DNA from: Firmicutes bacterium AM31-12AC
GTDB lineage: Bacteria > Bacillota > Clostridia > Lachnospirales > Lachnospiraceae
Direction: 5' to 3'
DNA: 43,746 nt
NCBI GenBank assembly: GCA_003480425.1
Contig: QUJA01000022.1
Location: 1-43,746 of the forward strand
Position numbers and translations under genes: made by a program. The notes beneath the pieces were generated by a model. It searched no databases and was not told the origin of the DNA. It saw only the letters and a program-made list of their open reading frames with translations. This document shows, in pieces, positions 8,095 through 16,834 of this stretch (positions are counted from its first letter, which is position 1; the number at the start of each line of letters is the position of its first letter).

Positions 8095-9201
8095 TTACAT
8101 CAATTTACTCACATCATCCAGTGCAGCAGCTATTACTTTATCCATATCATAATATTTGTAATGTCCTAAGCGACCGCCAAATATAATGTGTTCTTCTTTA
8201 TCTGCCAGTTCTTTATATTTTTGGTAAAGAGCACTGTTTCTTTCATCGTTTACCGGATAATAAGGTTCCATGCCAACAGTCCATTCGGAAGAATATTCTT
8301 TGGAAATTACAGTTTTCTCCTGCGTTCCAAATTCAAAATGTTTGTGTTCAATGATTCTTGTATAAGGGACTTCTCGATCTGTATAATTTACAACAGCATT
8401 TCCTTGATAATTATCACAATCTAAAGTTTCTGTCTCAAATCTAACAGAGCGATATTCAAGTGCGCCAAATTGATAATTATAATATTCATCAATCATGCCG
8501 GTATAAATGATGGTAGTAGCGATATCGGGATGGGATTTATGAAATTCAAAAAAATCAGTATTGAGTTGTACATCTATACCTTCTAACATTTTTTCAATAA
8601 TTGCTGTATAACCACCAATAGGAATACCTTGATATCTGTCATTAAAATAATTATTATCATATGTGAAACGAACTGGGAGGCGTTTTATAATAAATGATGG
8701 AAGATCTTTACAATCGCGACCCCACTGTTTTTCAGTGTAACCTTTTACAAGCTTTTCAAATACATCACGACCAACAAGAGATAATCCTTGTTCTTCTAAA
8801 TTTTTAGGCTCTTTAATACCTGATTCAGAAACTTGTTTGGCAATCATTTCTTTTGCCTCTTGAGGAGTACGTATTCCCCACATTTTACTGAAAGTATTCA
8901 TATTAAAAGGAAGATTATATAGTTCATCCTTATAAATAGCAATAGGTGAATTAATATAGTTATTAAATTCAGCAAATTGGTTTATATAATTCCATATTTT
9001 TTTGTCTGAGGTATGAAAAATATGAGCGCCATATTTATGTACGTTTATTGCCTCGATATTCTCGGTATATATATTTCCGGCAATATGCTCACGTTTATCT
9101 ATAACTAGACATTTTTTGCCTTTTTTCTTCAATTCATTAGCTGCAACAGAACCATATAAACCGGCTCCAACAATTAAATAGTCATATGTTGTCTGATTCA
9201 A
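8095..9201 (-). CDS. glf: UDP-galactopyranose mutase
   Basis: A 368-residue FAD enzyme that interconverts UDP-galactopyranose and UDP-galactofuranose, giving the galactofuranose donor for surface polysaccharides. The N-terminus holds the FAD Rossmann motif (VGAGLYGSVAANELKKKG). Family hallmarks include HKYGAHIFHTSDK, KGYTEKQWG, RFTYDNNYFNDRYQGIPIGGY and the C-terminal GGRLGHYKYYDMDKVI. The start is a TTG at 9201 with GAGGA 7-8 nt upstream. It is monocistronic with its own terminator, oriented opposite to the EPS genes around it. Its presence suggests the EPS or cell wall polymer of this organism contains galactofuranose. Confidence 0.95.
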   Translation of the reverse strand: MNQTTYDYLIVGAGLYGSVAANELKKKGKKCLVIDKREHIAGNIYTENIEAINVHKYGAHIFHTSDKKIWNYINQFAEFNNYINSPIAIYKDELYNLPFNMNTFSKMWGIRTPQEAKEMIAKQVSESGIKEPKNLEEQGLSLVGRDVFEKLVKGYTEKQWGRDCKDLPSFIIKRLPVRFTYDNNYFNDRYQGIPIGGYTAIIEKMLEGIDVQLNTDFFEFHKSHPDIATTIIYTGMIDEYYNYQFGALEYRSVRFETETLDCDNYQGNAVVNYTDREVPYTRIIEHKHFEFGTQEKTVISKEYSSEWTVGMEPYYPVNDERNSALYQKYKELADKEEHIIFGGRLGHYKYYDMDKVIAAALDDVSKLM

Positions 9202-9297
9202 TTTTAAATCCTCGTCTTTCTTGAGTAATACTATAATATTGTATCATGTAATTAGAAAACTGCATAGTGTGGGAGAAAAAATGTCAAGGAATATAAG

Positions 9298-9326
9298 TTG
9301 AAACTTAATAAAAATCATGATAAACT
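9298..9326 (+). promoter_or_regulatory. Possible promoter of the wzy-like/cobalamin transcript
   Basis: TTGAAA (9298-9303), a 17-bp spacer, and TAAACT (9321-9326), which matches four of six -10 positions. It lies directly at the left edge of the 75-bp duplication. It is the best candidate I find in 9202-9442; no cobalamin riboswitch element is visible in this gap. Confidence 0.35.
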
Positions 9327-9466
9327 CATGTTGATTATATAAAAATAGAAATGTTGAAGGACGTAATATGGATAATAAAAATATAAATACAATGATAAAC
9401 TCATGTTGATTATATAAAAATAGAAATGTTGAAGGACGTAATATGGATAATAAAAATATAAATACA
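9317..9466 (+). repeat. Exact 75-bp tandem duplication over the RBS and start of the wzy-like gene
   Basis: Unit 1 is 9317-9391 and unit 2 is 9392-9466, with no differences that I can find. Each unit contains an AT-rich leader, the GAAGGACG ribosome binding site, an ATG and the first eight codons (MDNKNINT). The gene therefore has two identical translation starts 75 bp apart, only the second of which opens the long frame. Confidence 0.95.
9368..9409 (+). other. 13-codon upstream ORF created by the duplication
   Basis: The first-copy ATG (9368) has the same RBS as the true gene but reads MDNKNINTMINSC and stops at TGA 9407-9409, 33 nt before the second-copy ATG. If translated it is a leader peptide upstream of the wzy-like gene. 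Whether it has any role is unknown. Confidence 0.6.
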
Positions 9467-10732
9467 ATAGAAAAGAACTGGCTGAATACAATATTTTGCC
9501 TTTATATATTGAGTTATGTATTACCGATAGGTAAAATTTTTAACATTCCGGTTCAAAAAATATGTATCTGTTTATTTTTGGCTGTAAGTGGCTATATATT
9601 TATTAAATTGAATGATTGGAAAAGCATAATTAGGACTTCAAAATTGGAGATTGTGGTTTTAATAAGCGGGGCATTATGGTGTGTGGTTAGTTGGTTGCAA
9701 GGTTGTGAATATAGTGTGGAGTGTGCTTCGCTTTTATATCTTTCTTTTATTATGTTTTTGATCATCTTGCATTTAATAAAAGAAAATTTACTGGATTTAC
9801 ACAAGATAATGAGATGCTTATTTTGGATGATGCTGGCAAAAATAATTGCAAAAATAATATTAGAAGTTATCTTTTTATGCAAGTTAATTCAATATGAAGT
9901 TTTGTATCAGTTATATATACAAATTTTTAATGTAGAAGCAATTATGATGACAATGAAGTTAGGAAGTCTGACATTTGTTAGAGTTCAAAGTACTTCAGAT
10001 ATTCTTGTTATTGGATTATTGCCATTTTTTTTATTACTTCCAGAAATAAGACGAAGTAAAAAATTTTGGCTTACGGTATTATTAGCAATCTATACAATGA
10101 TTGTATATTCAAGATTGTATATGGTAGAATTTGCCAGCTTTATGGTGTTATTATTGCTTTTCGAATGGAAATATATTTCCAAAAAAGTGCGATATATTGG
10201 AATAGGGGGAGCAGTTTTAACTTCTTTTATTTGGTTTAAACCTATATTTAAAATAGTGCAATATCGTTTTTTCTCTGCAAAAGTAGTTGAGTCAGATTCG
10301 GTTCGGCAGATTCAAATACAAGAATTGACCAAAGGAATTTCAGAAGCCCCTCTTTTTGGTCATGGTATGGGAAGTTATCTTCCAAATTTGATTAGAAGTA
10401 CGACAGCTCCTTTTTCCTATGAAGCAGAATACCTTTCTTTTCTTTATCAGTTCGGCTTAATTGGATTTGTTATGATAATTTTAGGGATTATTAGCGTGTA
10501 TATCAAGGAGATTTGGCAGTATGTAAAATATAATAATATTCAAATAAAATTATTTACTTTATTGTGCTTAGCATGGATGTTGGCAAGACCGATATTTAAT
10601 CCGTCTTTTTATGGTATACAAAATGGTTTCTATGTAATAGGATTACTTTTAATAAATGCTTACTTTAATATAGAGAATAATAATTCCAAAATGGTACAGG
10701 TTCAGGATAATCTAGGAGCACAAATTAGATGA
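9443..10732 (+). CDS. O-antigen polymerase/ligase-like polytopic membrane protein
   Basis: A 429-residue hydrophobic protein with roughly ten or more membrane segments and a long extracytoplasmic loop between about residues 270 and 330. The HGMGSYLPNLI segment preceding the loop end resembles the Wzy_C region of O-antigen ligases and EPS polymerases, where a conserved GHG or HGxG motif is common. It likely polymerises EPS repeat units on the outer membrane face. The start is the second of two duplicated ATGs. Its stop codon overlaps the cbiD start (ATGA at 10729-10732), so the two are translationally coupled although their functions are unrelated. Codon use is more AT-rich than in the cobalamin genes. 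Confidence 0.75.
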   Translation: MDNKNINTIEKNWLNTIFCLYILSYVLPIGKIFNIPVQKICICLFLAVSGYIFIKLNDWKSIIRTSKLEIVVLISGALWCVVSWLQGCEYSVECASLLYLSFIMFLIILHLIKENLLDLHKIMRCLFWMMLAKIIAKIILEVIFLCKLIQYEVLYQLYIQIFNVEAIMMTMKLGSLTFVRVQSTSDILVIGLLPFFLLLPEIRRSKKFWLTVLLAIYTMIVYSRLYMVEFASFMVLLLLFEWKYISKKVRYIGIGGAVLTSFIWFKPIFKIVQYRFFSAKVVESDSVRQIQIQELTKGISEAPLFGHGMGSYLPNLIRSTTAPFSYEAEYLSFLYQFGLIGFVMIILGIISVYIKEIWQYVKYNNIQIKLFTLLCLAWMLARPIFNPSFYGIQNGFYVIGLLLINAYFNIENNNSKMVQVQDNLGAQIR

Positions 10733-11895
10733 CAGGACAAAATAGCACAGAAATATGGTATGAACAAAAAAAATTAAAAACTGGATATACAACCGGCAGT
10801 TGTGCAGCAGCAGCTACGAAAGCAGCTTTGGAAATGTTATTGTCTGGAAATGAAATACAAAATATTTCTTTGCTCACACCAAATCAAACAGAACTCTATT
10901 TAGAAGTAAAAGATATTTCAATAGCGAGAGATTGGGTGAGTTGCTGCATACAAAAAGACAGTGGAGATGATCCGGATGTGACAAATGGCATTTGCGTGTA
11001 TGCAAGAGTTGAAAAACAATCCGGAACAGAAATTATCATTGATGGTGGCATTGGTGTAGGGCGTGTGACAAGGAAAGGGCTGGAACAAAGTATTGGTCAG
11101 GCAGCAATTAATAAAGTTCCTCGTGAAATGATAATTAAAGAGGTAAAAGAACAATGTGCAAAATATGGTTATCATCAAGGCTTGTCCATTGTTGTTTCTG
11201 TACCGGAGGGCGTTGAACTTGCAAAAAAAACGTTTAATCCAAGATTGGGGATAGAAGGAGGAATTTCCATATTAGGAACAACGGGAATTGTGCAGCCTAT
11301 GAGCGAAAAGGCATTAACAGATACAATTTTTCTTGAAATGAAAATGTTAAAGGAAAATGGTTTCGATTGGTGTTATGCAGTACCAGGAAATTATGGAATT
11401 GACTTTTTAAATGATTCATTAGGATTTGATGCGGATATAGCAGTGAAATACAGTAATTATGTAGGAGACGTTATTGATGATGCAGTAAATTTGGGTATGA
11501 AAGGACTGTTATTTGTCGGACATATCGGAAAATTGATAAAAGTTGCAGCAGGAGTAATGAACACCCATTCTAGACAGGCCGATTGTAGAATGGAAGTTTT
11601 GTCTGCACATGCAGCATTATGCGGCGCTGACAGAGCGGTTATACATGAATTAATGAATTGTATTACAACAACGGAAGCAATTGATATATTAAAAAGAGAA
11701 AACTTATTAGAGACAGTTATGGAATCTGTTATGAAACGGGTTGAATTTTATTTGCAAAATCGAGCCGGAGAAGAGTTGAAAATTGGTGCAATCCTCTTTT
11801 CTAAGGAAGAGGGGGTTTTAGGAGAGACAACACAGGTGTCAGAACTTCTTAAACATATACAAGATCAGAAACGACAGGGGTATAAACTAGAATGA
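10729..11895 (+). CDS. cbiD: Cobalt-precorrin-5B C1-methyltransferase CbiD
   Basis: A 388-residue S-adenosylmethionine-dependent enzyme that methylates C1 of the corrin ring in the oxygen-independent B12 pathway. The early motif LKTGYTTGSCAAAATKAAL is the CbiD signature; GDDPDVTNG, GGIGVGRVTRKGL and the FVGHIGKLIKVAAGVMNTHS region follow in order. Length is normal for CbiD. It is the first cobalamin gene and begins inside the stop codon of the wzy-like gene; AGGAG lies about 11 nt upstream of the ATG. It overlaps cbiL by 4 nt. Its presence with cbiF, cbiH and cbiET identifies the anaerobic (early cobalt insertion) route. Confidence 0.96.
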   Translation: MTGQNSTEIWYEQKKLKTGYTTGSCAAAATKAALEMLLSGNEIQNISLLTPNQTELYLEVKDISIARDWVSCCIQKDSGDDPDVTNGICVYARVEKQSGTEIIIDGGIGVGRVTRKGLEQSIGQAAINKVPREMIIKEVKEQCAKYGYHQGLSIVVSVPEGVELAKKTFNPRLGIEGGISILGTTGIVQPMSEKALTDTIFLEMKMLKENGFDWCYAVPGNYGIDFLNDSLGFDADIAVKYSNYVGDVIDDAVNLGMKGLLFVGHIGKLIKVAAGVMNTHSRQADCRMEVLSAHAALCGADRAVIHELMNCITTTEAIDILKRENLLETVMESVMKRVEFYLQNRAGEELKIGAILFSKEEGVLGETTQVSELLKHIQDQKRQGYKLE

Positions 11896-12641
11896 AAGGA
11901 AAATTTTATGGAGTAGGTGTTGGTTCAGGTGATCCAGAATTATTGACAATAAAAGCACTTCGTGTAATGAAAGAATGCGAAGTAATTGCGATTGCTTTGT
12001 CAAAGGAATATATAGAAAAACCTATAATCATTAATTTCGATGAACAAGCGGAATATGAGGCGGCTTTACAAGATTGTGTAGCCTACCAAATAGCTTTGGA
12101 AGCCATACCTGAGTTAAAAGAAAAAGAATTATTGTTGCTTCCGATGCCGATGATTAAAGATATGCAGAAATTAAAATTGATACATGAAGCAGATGCAATA
12201 AAAGTTATAGAAAATCTAAAAAAAGGAAAATCTGTCGCTTTTATTACATTAGGAGATCCTACTGTTTATTCAACGGTTTTATATGTCCACAAACATCTTC
12301 AGGATAAAAATTATGAAACACATTTAATTCCTGGGGTCCCTTCATTTTGTAGTGCTGCGGCAAGGTTGAACATAGGCTTGGTTGAAAATAGAGAGGAACT
12401 TCATATTCTTCCGGCATCCTATGAAATTGAGCAAGATCTACGATTACCAGGAACAAAAATATTGATGAAAACTGGAAAACAGTTAGCAAAAGTAAAACAG
12501 TTATTAAAGAATGAAAATTATCAGGTTGAAATGGTAGAAAATTGTGGTATGAAAAATGAAAAAATATATCGAACGATAGACGATATACCAGAAACAGCGG
12601 GGTATTATTCATTAATGATTATAAAAGAAGCGAAAGAATAG
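11892..12641 (+). CDS. cbiL: Cobalt-precorrin-2 C20-methyltransferase CbiL
   Basis: A 249-residue tetrapyrrole methylase that adds the C20 methyl group to cobalt-factor II/precorrin-2. The N-terminal FYGVGVGSGDPELLTIKAL motif is characteristic of CbiL/CobI, and a second SAM-binding element (VAFITLGDPTVYSTVLYV) and IPGVPSFCSAAARLN follow. The start ATGA overlaps the cbiD stop. Next gene follows after 13 bp. Assignment over other class III methylases rests on the VGSGDPELLT signature and gene order. Confidence 0.93.
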   Translation: MKGKFYGVGVGSGDPELLTIKALRVMKECEVIAIALSKEYIEKPIIINFDEQAEYEAALQDCVAYQIALEAIPELKEKELLLLPMPMIKDMQKLKLIHEADAIKVIENLKKGKSVAFITLGDPTVYSTVLYVHKHLQDKNYETHLIPGVPSFCSAAARLNIGLVENREELHILPASYEIEQDLRLPGTKILMKTGKQLAKVKQLLKNENYQVEMVENCGMKNEKIYRTIDDIPETAGYYSLMIIKEAKE

Positions 12642-12654
12642 AGGAGGAAGATAC

Positions 12655-13416
12655 GTGATAACATTTGTAGGAGCAGGTCCGGGAGCGGAAGATTTGATTA
12701 CAGTTAGAGGATTGAAACTTCTTCAAACAGCAGATATTATTGTATATGCGGGCTCACTTGTCAATCCAGAGCTGTTGAATAACAAAAAAGAAAATTGTAT
12801 TGTCTATAATAGTGCAGAAATGACATTAGAAGAAGTTATGGATGTTATGGTTAATGGAGATCACGAAGGAAAAGAAATTGTGCGTTTACATACAGGAGAT
12901 CCATGCCTTTATGGTGCGATTAAAGAGCAAATGGATTGGCTTATGAGGAAACAAATTAAATACGAAGTATGTCCCGGAGTAAGTTCTTTCTGTGGAGCAG
13001 CAGCAGCATTAAATGCGGAATATACATTGCCCGGTATTTCACAGTCTGTGATTATTACAAGAATGGCAGGGCGTACACCTGTTCCGGAAAGAGAATCAAT
13101 TCGTTCCTTTGCATCGCATCAGGCGACGATGACGATCTTTTTAAGTACAGGCATGCTTTTGGAACTACAAAAAGAACTTATAGCAGGCGGCTATTCACCG
13201 GATACACCTGCGGCAATTGTTTATAAAGCAACATGGCCGGATGAAAAAGTGTACCATTGTACAATAGACTCATTAGCAAGAACAGCAAAAGAAAACGGAA
13301 TCAAAAAAACAGCACTTATTGTTGTTGGCCGTATATTAAACAGTGAATATCAACGCTCCGAGTTATACCACCCTGATTTTACAACTGAATTTAGAAAGGG
13401 AAGAAAGGAGTCTTGA
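12655..13416 (+). CDS. cbiF: Cobalt-precorrin-4 C11-methyltransferase CbiF
   Basis: A 253-residue class III methyltransferase that methylates C11 of cobalt-precorrin-4. MITFVGAGPGAEDLITVRGL and YAGSLVNPELL are diagnostic of CbiF/CobM; HTGDPCLYGAIKEQM is the second conserved loop, and PGVSSFCGAAAALNAEYTLPG follows. It starts with GTG, preceded by a strong GAGGAGG site. It lies between cbiL and cbiH with short gaps, within the same transcription unit. Confidence 0.95.
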   Translation: MITFVGAGPGAEDLITVRGLKLLQTADIIVYAGSLVNPELLNNKKENCIVYNSAEMTLEEVMDVMVNGDHEGKEIVRLHTGDPCLYGAIKEQMDWLMRKQIKYEVCPGVSSFCGAAAALNAEYTLPGISQSVIITRMAGRTPVPERESIRSFASHQATMTIFLSTGMLLELQKELIAGGYSPDTPAAIVYKATWPDEKVYHCTIDSLARTAKENGIKKTALIVVGRILNSEYQRSELYHPDFTTEFRKGRKES

Positions 13417-13419
13417 TAT

Positions 13420-14154
13420 ATGAAAAAAATTTATGTGGTTGGTCTTGGACCAGGGGCCAGAAAGCAGATGACAGGAGAAGCTTATACCGCTTTAGAACAA
13501 AGTGAAATAATTGTTGGCTATCCAGTGTATTTAGATTTGATTCGGGATACATTTCCAGATAAAATATATAAAAGTACTCCGATGAAACAAGAAGTTGAAC
13601 GATGTCGTATGGCATTTGGGGAAGCAATGCAAGGAAAAACAACAGCCATGGTATGCAGCGGCGATGCAGGAGTTTACGGAATGGCCGGGCTAATGCTTCA
13701 GATAGGTTCAGAATTTCCAGAGCTTGATGTAGAAATCGTTCCAGGTATTACTGCAGCAATTGGCGGAGCAGCAGTTTTAGGAGCACCGCTGATGCATGAT
13801 TTTGCTGTGATCAGTTTAAGTGATTTGATGACCCCATGGGATAAAATTGAGATTCGATTAAGAGCAGCTGCAATGGCTGATTTTGTTATCTGTCTTTATA
13901 ATCCTTCCAGCAAAAAACGTAGCGATTATCTGAAAAAAGCTTGCAAGATTATGAAAGAATTCAAGAAACCAGAGACTATTTGTGGTTTGGTCCGAAATAT
14001 AGGAAGAAAGGAAGAAACAAGCCAGATTCTTACACTGGAAGAGTTAGAACATACGGAGACGGATATGTTTACAACGGTGTTTATAGGAAATGTCCAAACA
14101 ATGTGTTTAAATCATAAAATGGTCACACCTAGAGGATATAATGTAACAAGATAA
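13420..14154 (+). CDS. cbiH: Cobalt-precorrin-3B C17-methyltransferase CbiH
   Basis: A 244-residue enzyme that methylates C17 and drives ring contraction to cobalt-precorrin-4. YVVGLGPGARKQMTGEA, VGYPVYLDLI, CSGDAGVYGMAGLM and ISLSDLMTPWDKIE are the CbiH/CobJ signatures. Many Clostridia encode cbiG next to or fused with cbiH; here the protein has only the methyltransferase domain and no CbiG is nearby. It starts 3 bp after cbiF and is followed by cbiET after 11 bp. Confidence 0.95.
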   Translation: MKKIYVVGLGPGARKQMTGEAYTALEQSEIIVGYPVYLDLIRDTFPDKIYKSTPMKQEVERCRMAFGEAMQGKTTAMVCSGDAGVYGMAGLMLQIGSEFPELDVEIVPGITAAIGGAAVLGAPLMHDFAVISLSDLMTPWDKIEIRLRAAAMADFVICLYNPSSKKRSDYLKKACKIMKEFKKPETICGLVRNIGRKEETSQILTLEELEHTETDMFTTVFIGNVQTMCLNHKMVTPRGYNVTR

Positions 14155-14165
14155 GGATTATAAAA

Positions 14166-15401
14166 ATGAATATAACAAGACAGATTTATTTGATTGGGAT
14201 AGGAATGGGTTCGAGAAATACACGAACATTATTAACAGAGAGCATTTTAGAGCAGTGTGATTGTATTATAGGAGCATCCAGAATGCTGGAATCTGTTCAA
14301 GAATATAAGAAACCTCAATTTTGCTCTTATAAACCAGATGAAATTTGTCAGTGGCTGGATACACATTTACAATATCAGAATATAGGGATTGTTTTATCTG
14401 GAGATACAGGATTTTATAGCGGAGCAAAGAAACTGGAAAATGTAATTAAAACAAAATTGGGAAATGATGAGCAGTGTATACAGGTATATCAGATTCCTGG
14501 TATTTCGTCTGTTGTATATCTGGCAGCAAAGTTGCATACATCATGGGATGATGCCAAAATTATAAGTGCGCATGGTGAAAAGCAAAATTACATCCAGACT
14601 ATTGCAAATCATAATAAAACCTTCTTACTTCTTGGTGGAAATGATATTGCAGAAGAAGTTTGTAAGAAAGTAAAAAAATATCATTTGGACGATACTCTAT
14701 TTTATATAGGTAAAAATTTGTCTTATGAAAATGAATTAATAGTAATTCGGAAAGGTTCTGAATTAACAATAGAAGATTTATCAGGCCTATGTACTGTAAT
14801 GATAAAAAATACAAGACCACAAAGTTGGAAGTATAAGGGAATTCCAGAGGAAGAATGGGTACGTGGAAAAGTTCCTATGACCAAAGAGGAGATACGAGAA
14901 ATCAGTCTTCGTAAATTAGGGTTGACAGAGGATGCTGTATTGTATGATATTGGGGCAGGAACAGGTTCAGTTTCAATTGAGGCAGCGTTATGTTCAGAAA
15001 AAATCCGGGTGTATGCAATAGAAAAGAATCCAGAAGGAATATCATTAATAGAAGAAAATAAGAAAAAGTTTTGTACAGACTGGGTTACAACTATTGAGGG
15101 AGTAGCGCCGGATGTACTGAACAAATTAGAAAAACCAACGCATGTCTTTATTGGAGGAACATCAGGAAATTTAAAAGCTATATTAAAAGCTGTGAGAGAT
15201 AGAAATCCCGAAGTAACCATCGTATTGAATGCAATTACATTAGAAACAATTAAAGAAACAATGGAGGCAACGGATGAACGGCTGTTGCTAAATCCTGAAA
15301 TCATACAGGTCTGTGTATCAAAAGCAAAGACACTTGGACAATATCATATGATGCTTGGACAGAATCCGATTTATGTTGTGACGGATAGAAAGGAAGGCTA
15401 A
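14166..15401 (+). CDS. cbiET: Fused cobalt-precorrin C5/C15-methyltransferase and decarboxylase CbiE-CbiT
   Basis: A 411-residue bifunctional enzyme equivalent to CobL. Residues 1 to about 205 are the CbiE-type tetrapyrrole methylase (IYLIGIGMGSRNTRTL, GASRMLESV, LSGDTGFYSGAKKL), which methylates C5. Residues about 230-411 are the CbiT Rossmann methyltransferase (KLGLTEDAVLYDIGAGTGSV, then GVAPDVLNKL and FIGGTSGNLK), which methylates C15 and decarboxylates the C12 side chain. Salmonella has these as separate genes; the fusion is common in other bacteria. It sits in line with the other corrin ring-modifying genes. Confidence 0.95.
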   Translation: MNITRQIYLIGIGMGSRNTRTLLTESILEQCDCIIGASRMLESVQEYKKPQFCSYKPDEICQWLDTHLQYQNIGIVLSGDTGFYSGAKKLENVIKTKLGNDEQCIQVYQIPGISSVVYLAAKLHTSWDDAKIISAHGEKQNYIQTIANHNKTFLLLGGNDIAEEVCKKVKKYHLDDTLFYIGKNLSYENELIVIRKGSELTIEDLSGLCTVMIKNTRPQSWKYKGIPEEEWVRGKVPMTKEEIREISLRKLGLTEDAVLYDIGAGTGSVSIEAALCSEKIRVYAIEKNPEGISLIEENKKKFCTDWVTTIEGVAPDVLNKLEKPTHVFIGGTSGNLKAILKAVRDRNPEVTIVLNAITLETIKETMEATDERLLLNPEIIQVCVSKAKTLGQYHMMLGQNPIYVVTDRKEG

Positions 15402-15409
15402 AATAGCTT

Positions 15410-16831
15410 ATGCAAATACCGAGAATAATGATAGCCGGTAGTTCCAGTGGAAGTGGCAAAACTGCAATTACATGTGCAATTTTATCCGCACTGAAGCAGA
15501 AAAATATAGACGTGGCCGCATGTAAGTGTGGACCGGATTACATAGATCCAATGTTTCATAGGGAGGTACTTCAAGTGCCTTCCGAGAATCTGGATCTTTT
15601 TTTCAGTACGAAAGACTCTCTGCAGGAGTTATTTGTAAAACATGGGGAAAATAGAGATATTGTTGTGACAGAAGGGGTTATGGGGTATTATGACGGCCTT
15701 GCACTGGAGTCTGATCAGGCAAGTTCCTATGATGTTTCGAGAAGCTTATCTATGCCGACTGTTTTAGTTGTTCCCTGTAAAGGAATGGCGTTATCCGTTG
15801 TTCCTGTTATTCTGGGAATGTTAGAGTTTCGAAAAGATCAGCAGATAAAGGGAATTATTTTAAATCGTATATCAGGAATGTTATATCCACGTATGAAGCA
15901 ACTCATTGAAAGTGAATTGAAGAAACGCGGTTATGATATACCTGTAGTTGGATATGTTCCGGAACATGAAGCTTTTCAATTGGAAAGCCGTCATTTAGGA
16001 TTGAAGCTACCAGAACATATAATCCATATTCAGAAAAAGCTACGTGAAGCTGGTGAGCTTATTAAAAGTACTGTAGATTTGGAACAGATTTTACAAATAG
16101 CATGTCAGGCACCACAGATAGAAACAATAATAAAAAATTCGTTGGATGAAAAGAGTATTGTAAAAAATAGAGTTCGAATCGGAATAGCCAGAGATGAGGC
16201 ATTTTGCTTTTATTATGAAGAAAATTTACGAATGCTTCGCGAAAAAGGATTCGAATTGGTAGAATTTAGTCCATTGGTAGAAAAAAAACTGCCTGAAAAT
16301 ATAAAAGGATTGATTATAGGCGGGGGATATCCGGAACTGTATGCAGAAAAATTGTCAGCAAATATATCTATGAGAAAAGATATTCAAAGCAAAATAGATG
16401 CGGGTATGCCAACAATTGCAGAATGTGGAGGGTTTTTATATTTGCATGAAACACTGGAAAATCCAGAGAGGATGAAAATTAAGATGACAAATGTAATAAA
16501 AGCTGAAGCGTTTAAAACGGACAGATTAAGAAGATTTGGATATATTACTTTAAAGGCAGAGAAAAACGGAAAATTTTTAAAAAAGGATGAAATAATGAAA
16601 GCTCATGAATTTCATTATTGGGACAGTACACAGAATGGAACAGATTGTCTTGCAGTAAAGCCGGATAAAAAGAGAAGTTGGAATTGTATTCATATGCGAG
16701 ATAATTTATTTGCAGGATTTCCACATCTTTATTTTCGGTCTAATCCAAACTTTGTAGAGCGTTTTATAGATGCCTGTAAAGAATGGGATATTACAGTGAA
16801 TCAGACGAACGAGATAGAGGAAGTAAGATAA
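15410..16831 (+). CDS. cbiA: Cobyrinate a,c-diamide synthase CbiA
   Basis: A 473-residue glutamine- and ATP-dependent amidase that converts the a and c carboxylates of cobyrinate to amides. The N-terminal P-loop is GSSSGSGKT (residues 10-18), followed by KCGPDYIDPMFH, the CbiA substrate/nucleotide motif, and VTEGVMGYYDG. The C-terminal class I glutamine amidotransferase-like domain contains IIGGGYPELYAEKLS and the nucleophile Cys in AECGGFLYL (about residue 338), with HEFHYWDS near the end. Length is as expected. It lies 8 bp after cbiET and 3 bp before cobT. Confidence 0.96.
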   Translation: MQIPRIMIAGSSSGSGKTAITCAILSALKQKNIDVAACKCGPDYIDPMFHREVLQVPSENLDLFFSTKDSLQELFVKHGENRDIVVTEGVMGYYDGLALESDQASSYDVSRSLSMPTVLVVPCKGMALSVVPVILGMLEFRKDQQIKGIILNRISGMLYPRMKQLIESELKKRGYDIPVVGYVPEHEAFQLESRHLGLKLPEHIIHIQKKLREAGELIKSTVDLEQILQIACQAPQIETIIKNSLDEKSIVKNRVRIGIARDEAFCFYYEENLRMLREKGFELVEFSPLVEKKLPENIKGLIIGGGYPELYAEKLSANISMRKDIQSKIDAGMPTIAECGGFLYLHETLENPERMKIKMTNVIKAEAFKTDRLRRFGYITLKAEKNGKFLKKDEIMKAHEFHYWDSTQNGTDCLAVKPDKKRSWNCIHMRDNLFAGFPHLYFRSNPNFVERFIDACKEWDITVNQTNEIEEVR

Positions 16832-16834
16832 AAA

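Noticed and set aside
14723..15304. 193-codon antisense frame opposite cbiET
   Set aside because: The plus strand encodes a clear two-domain cobalamin enzyme over the same bases; the antisense protein shows no recognisable motif.
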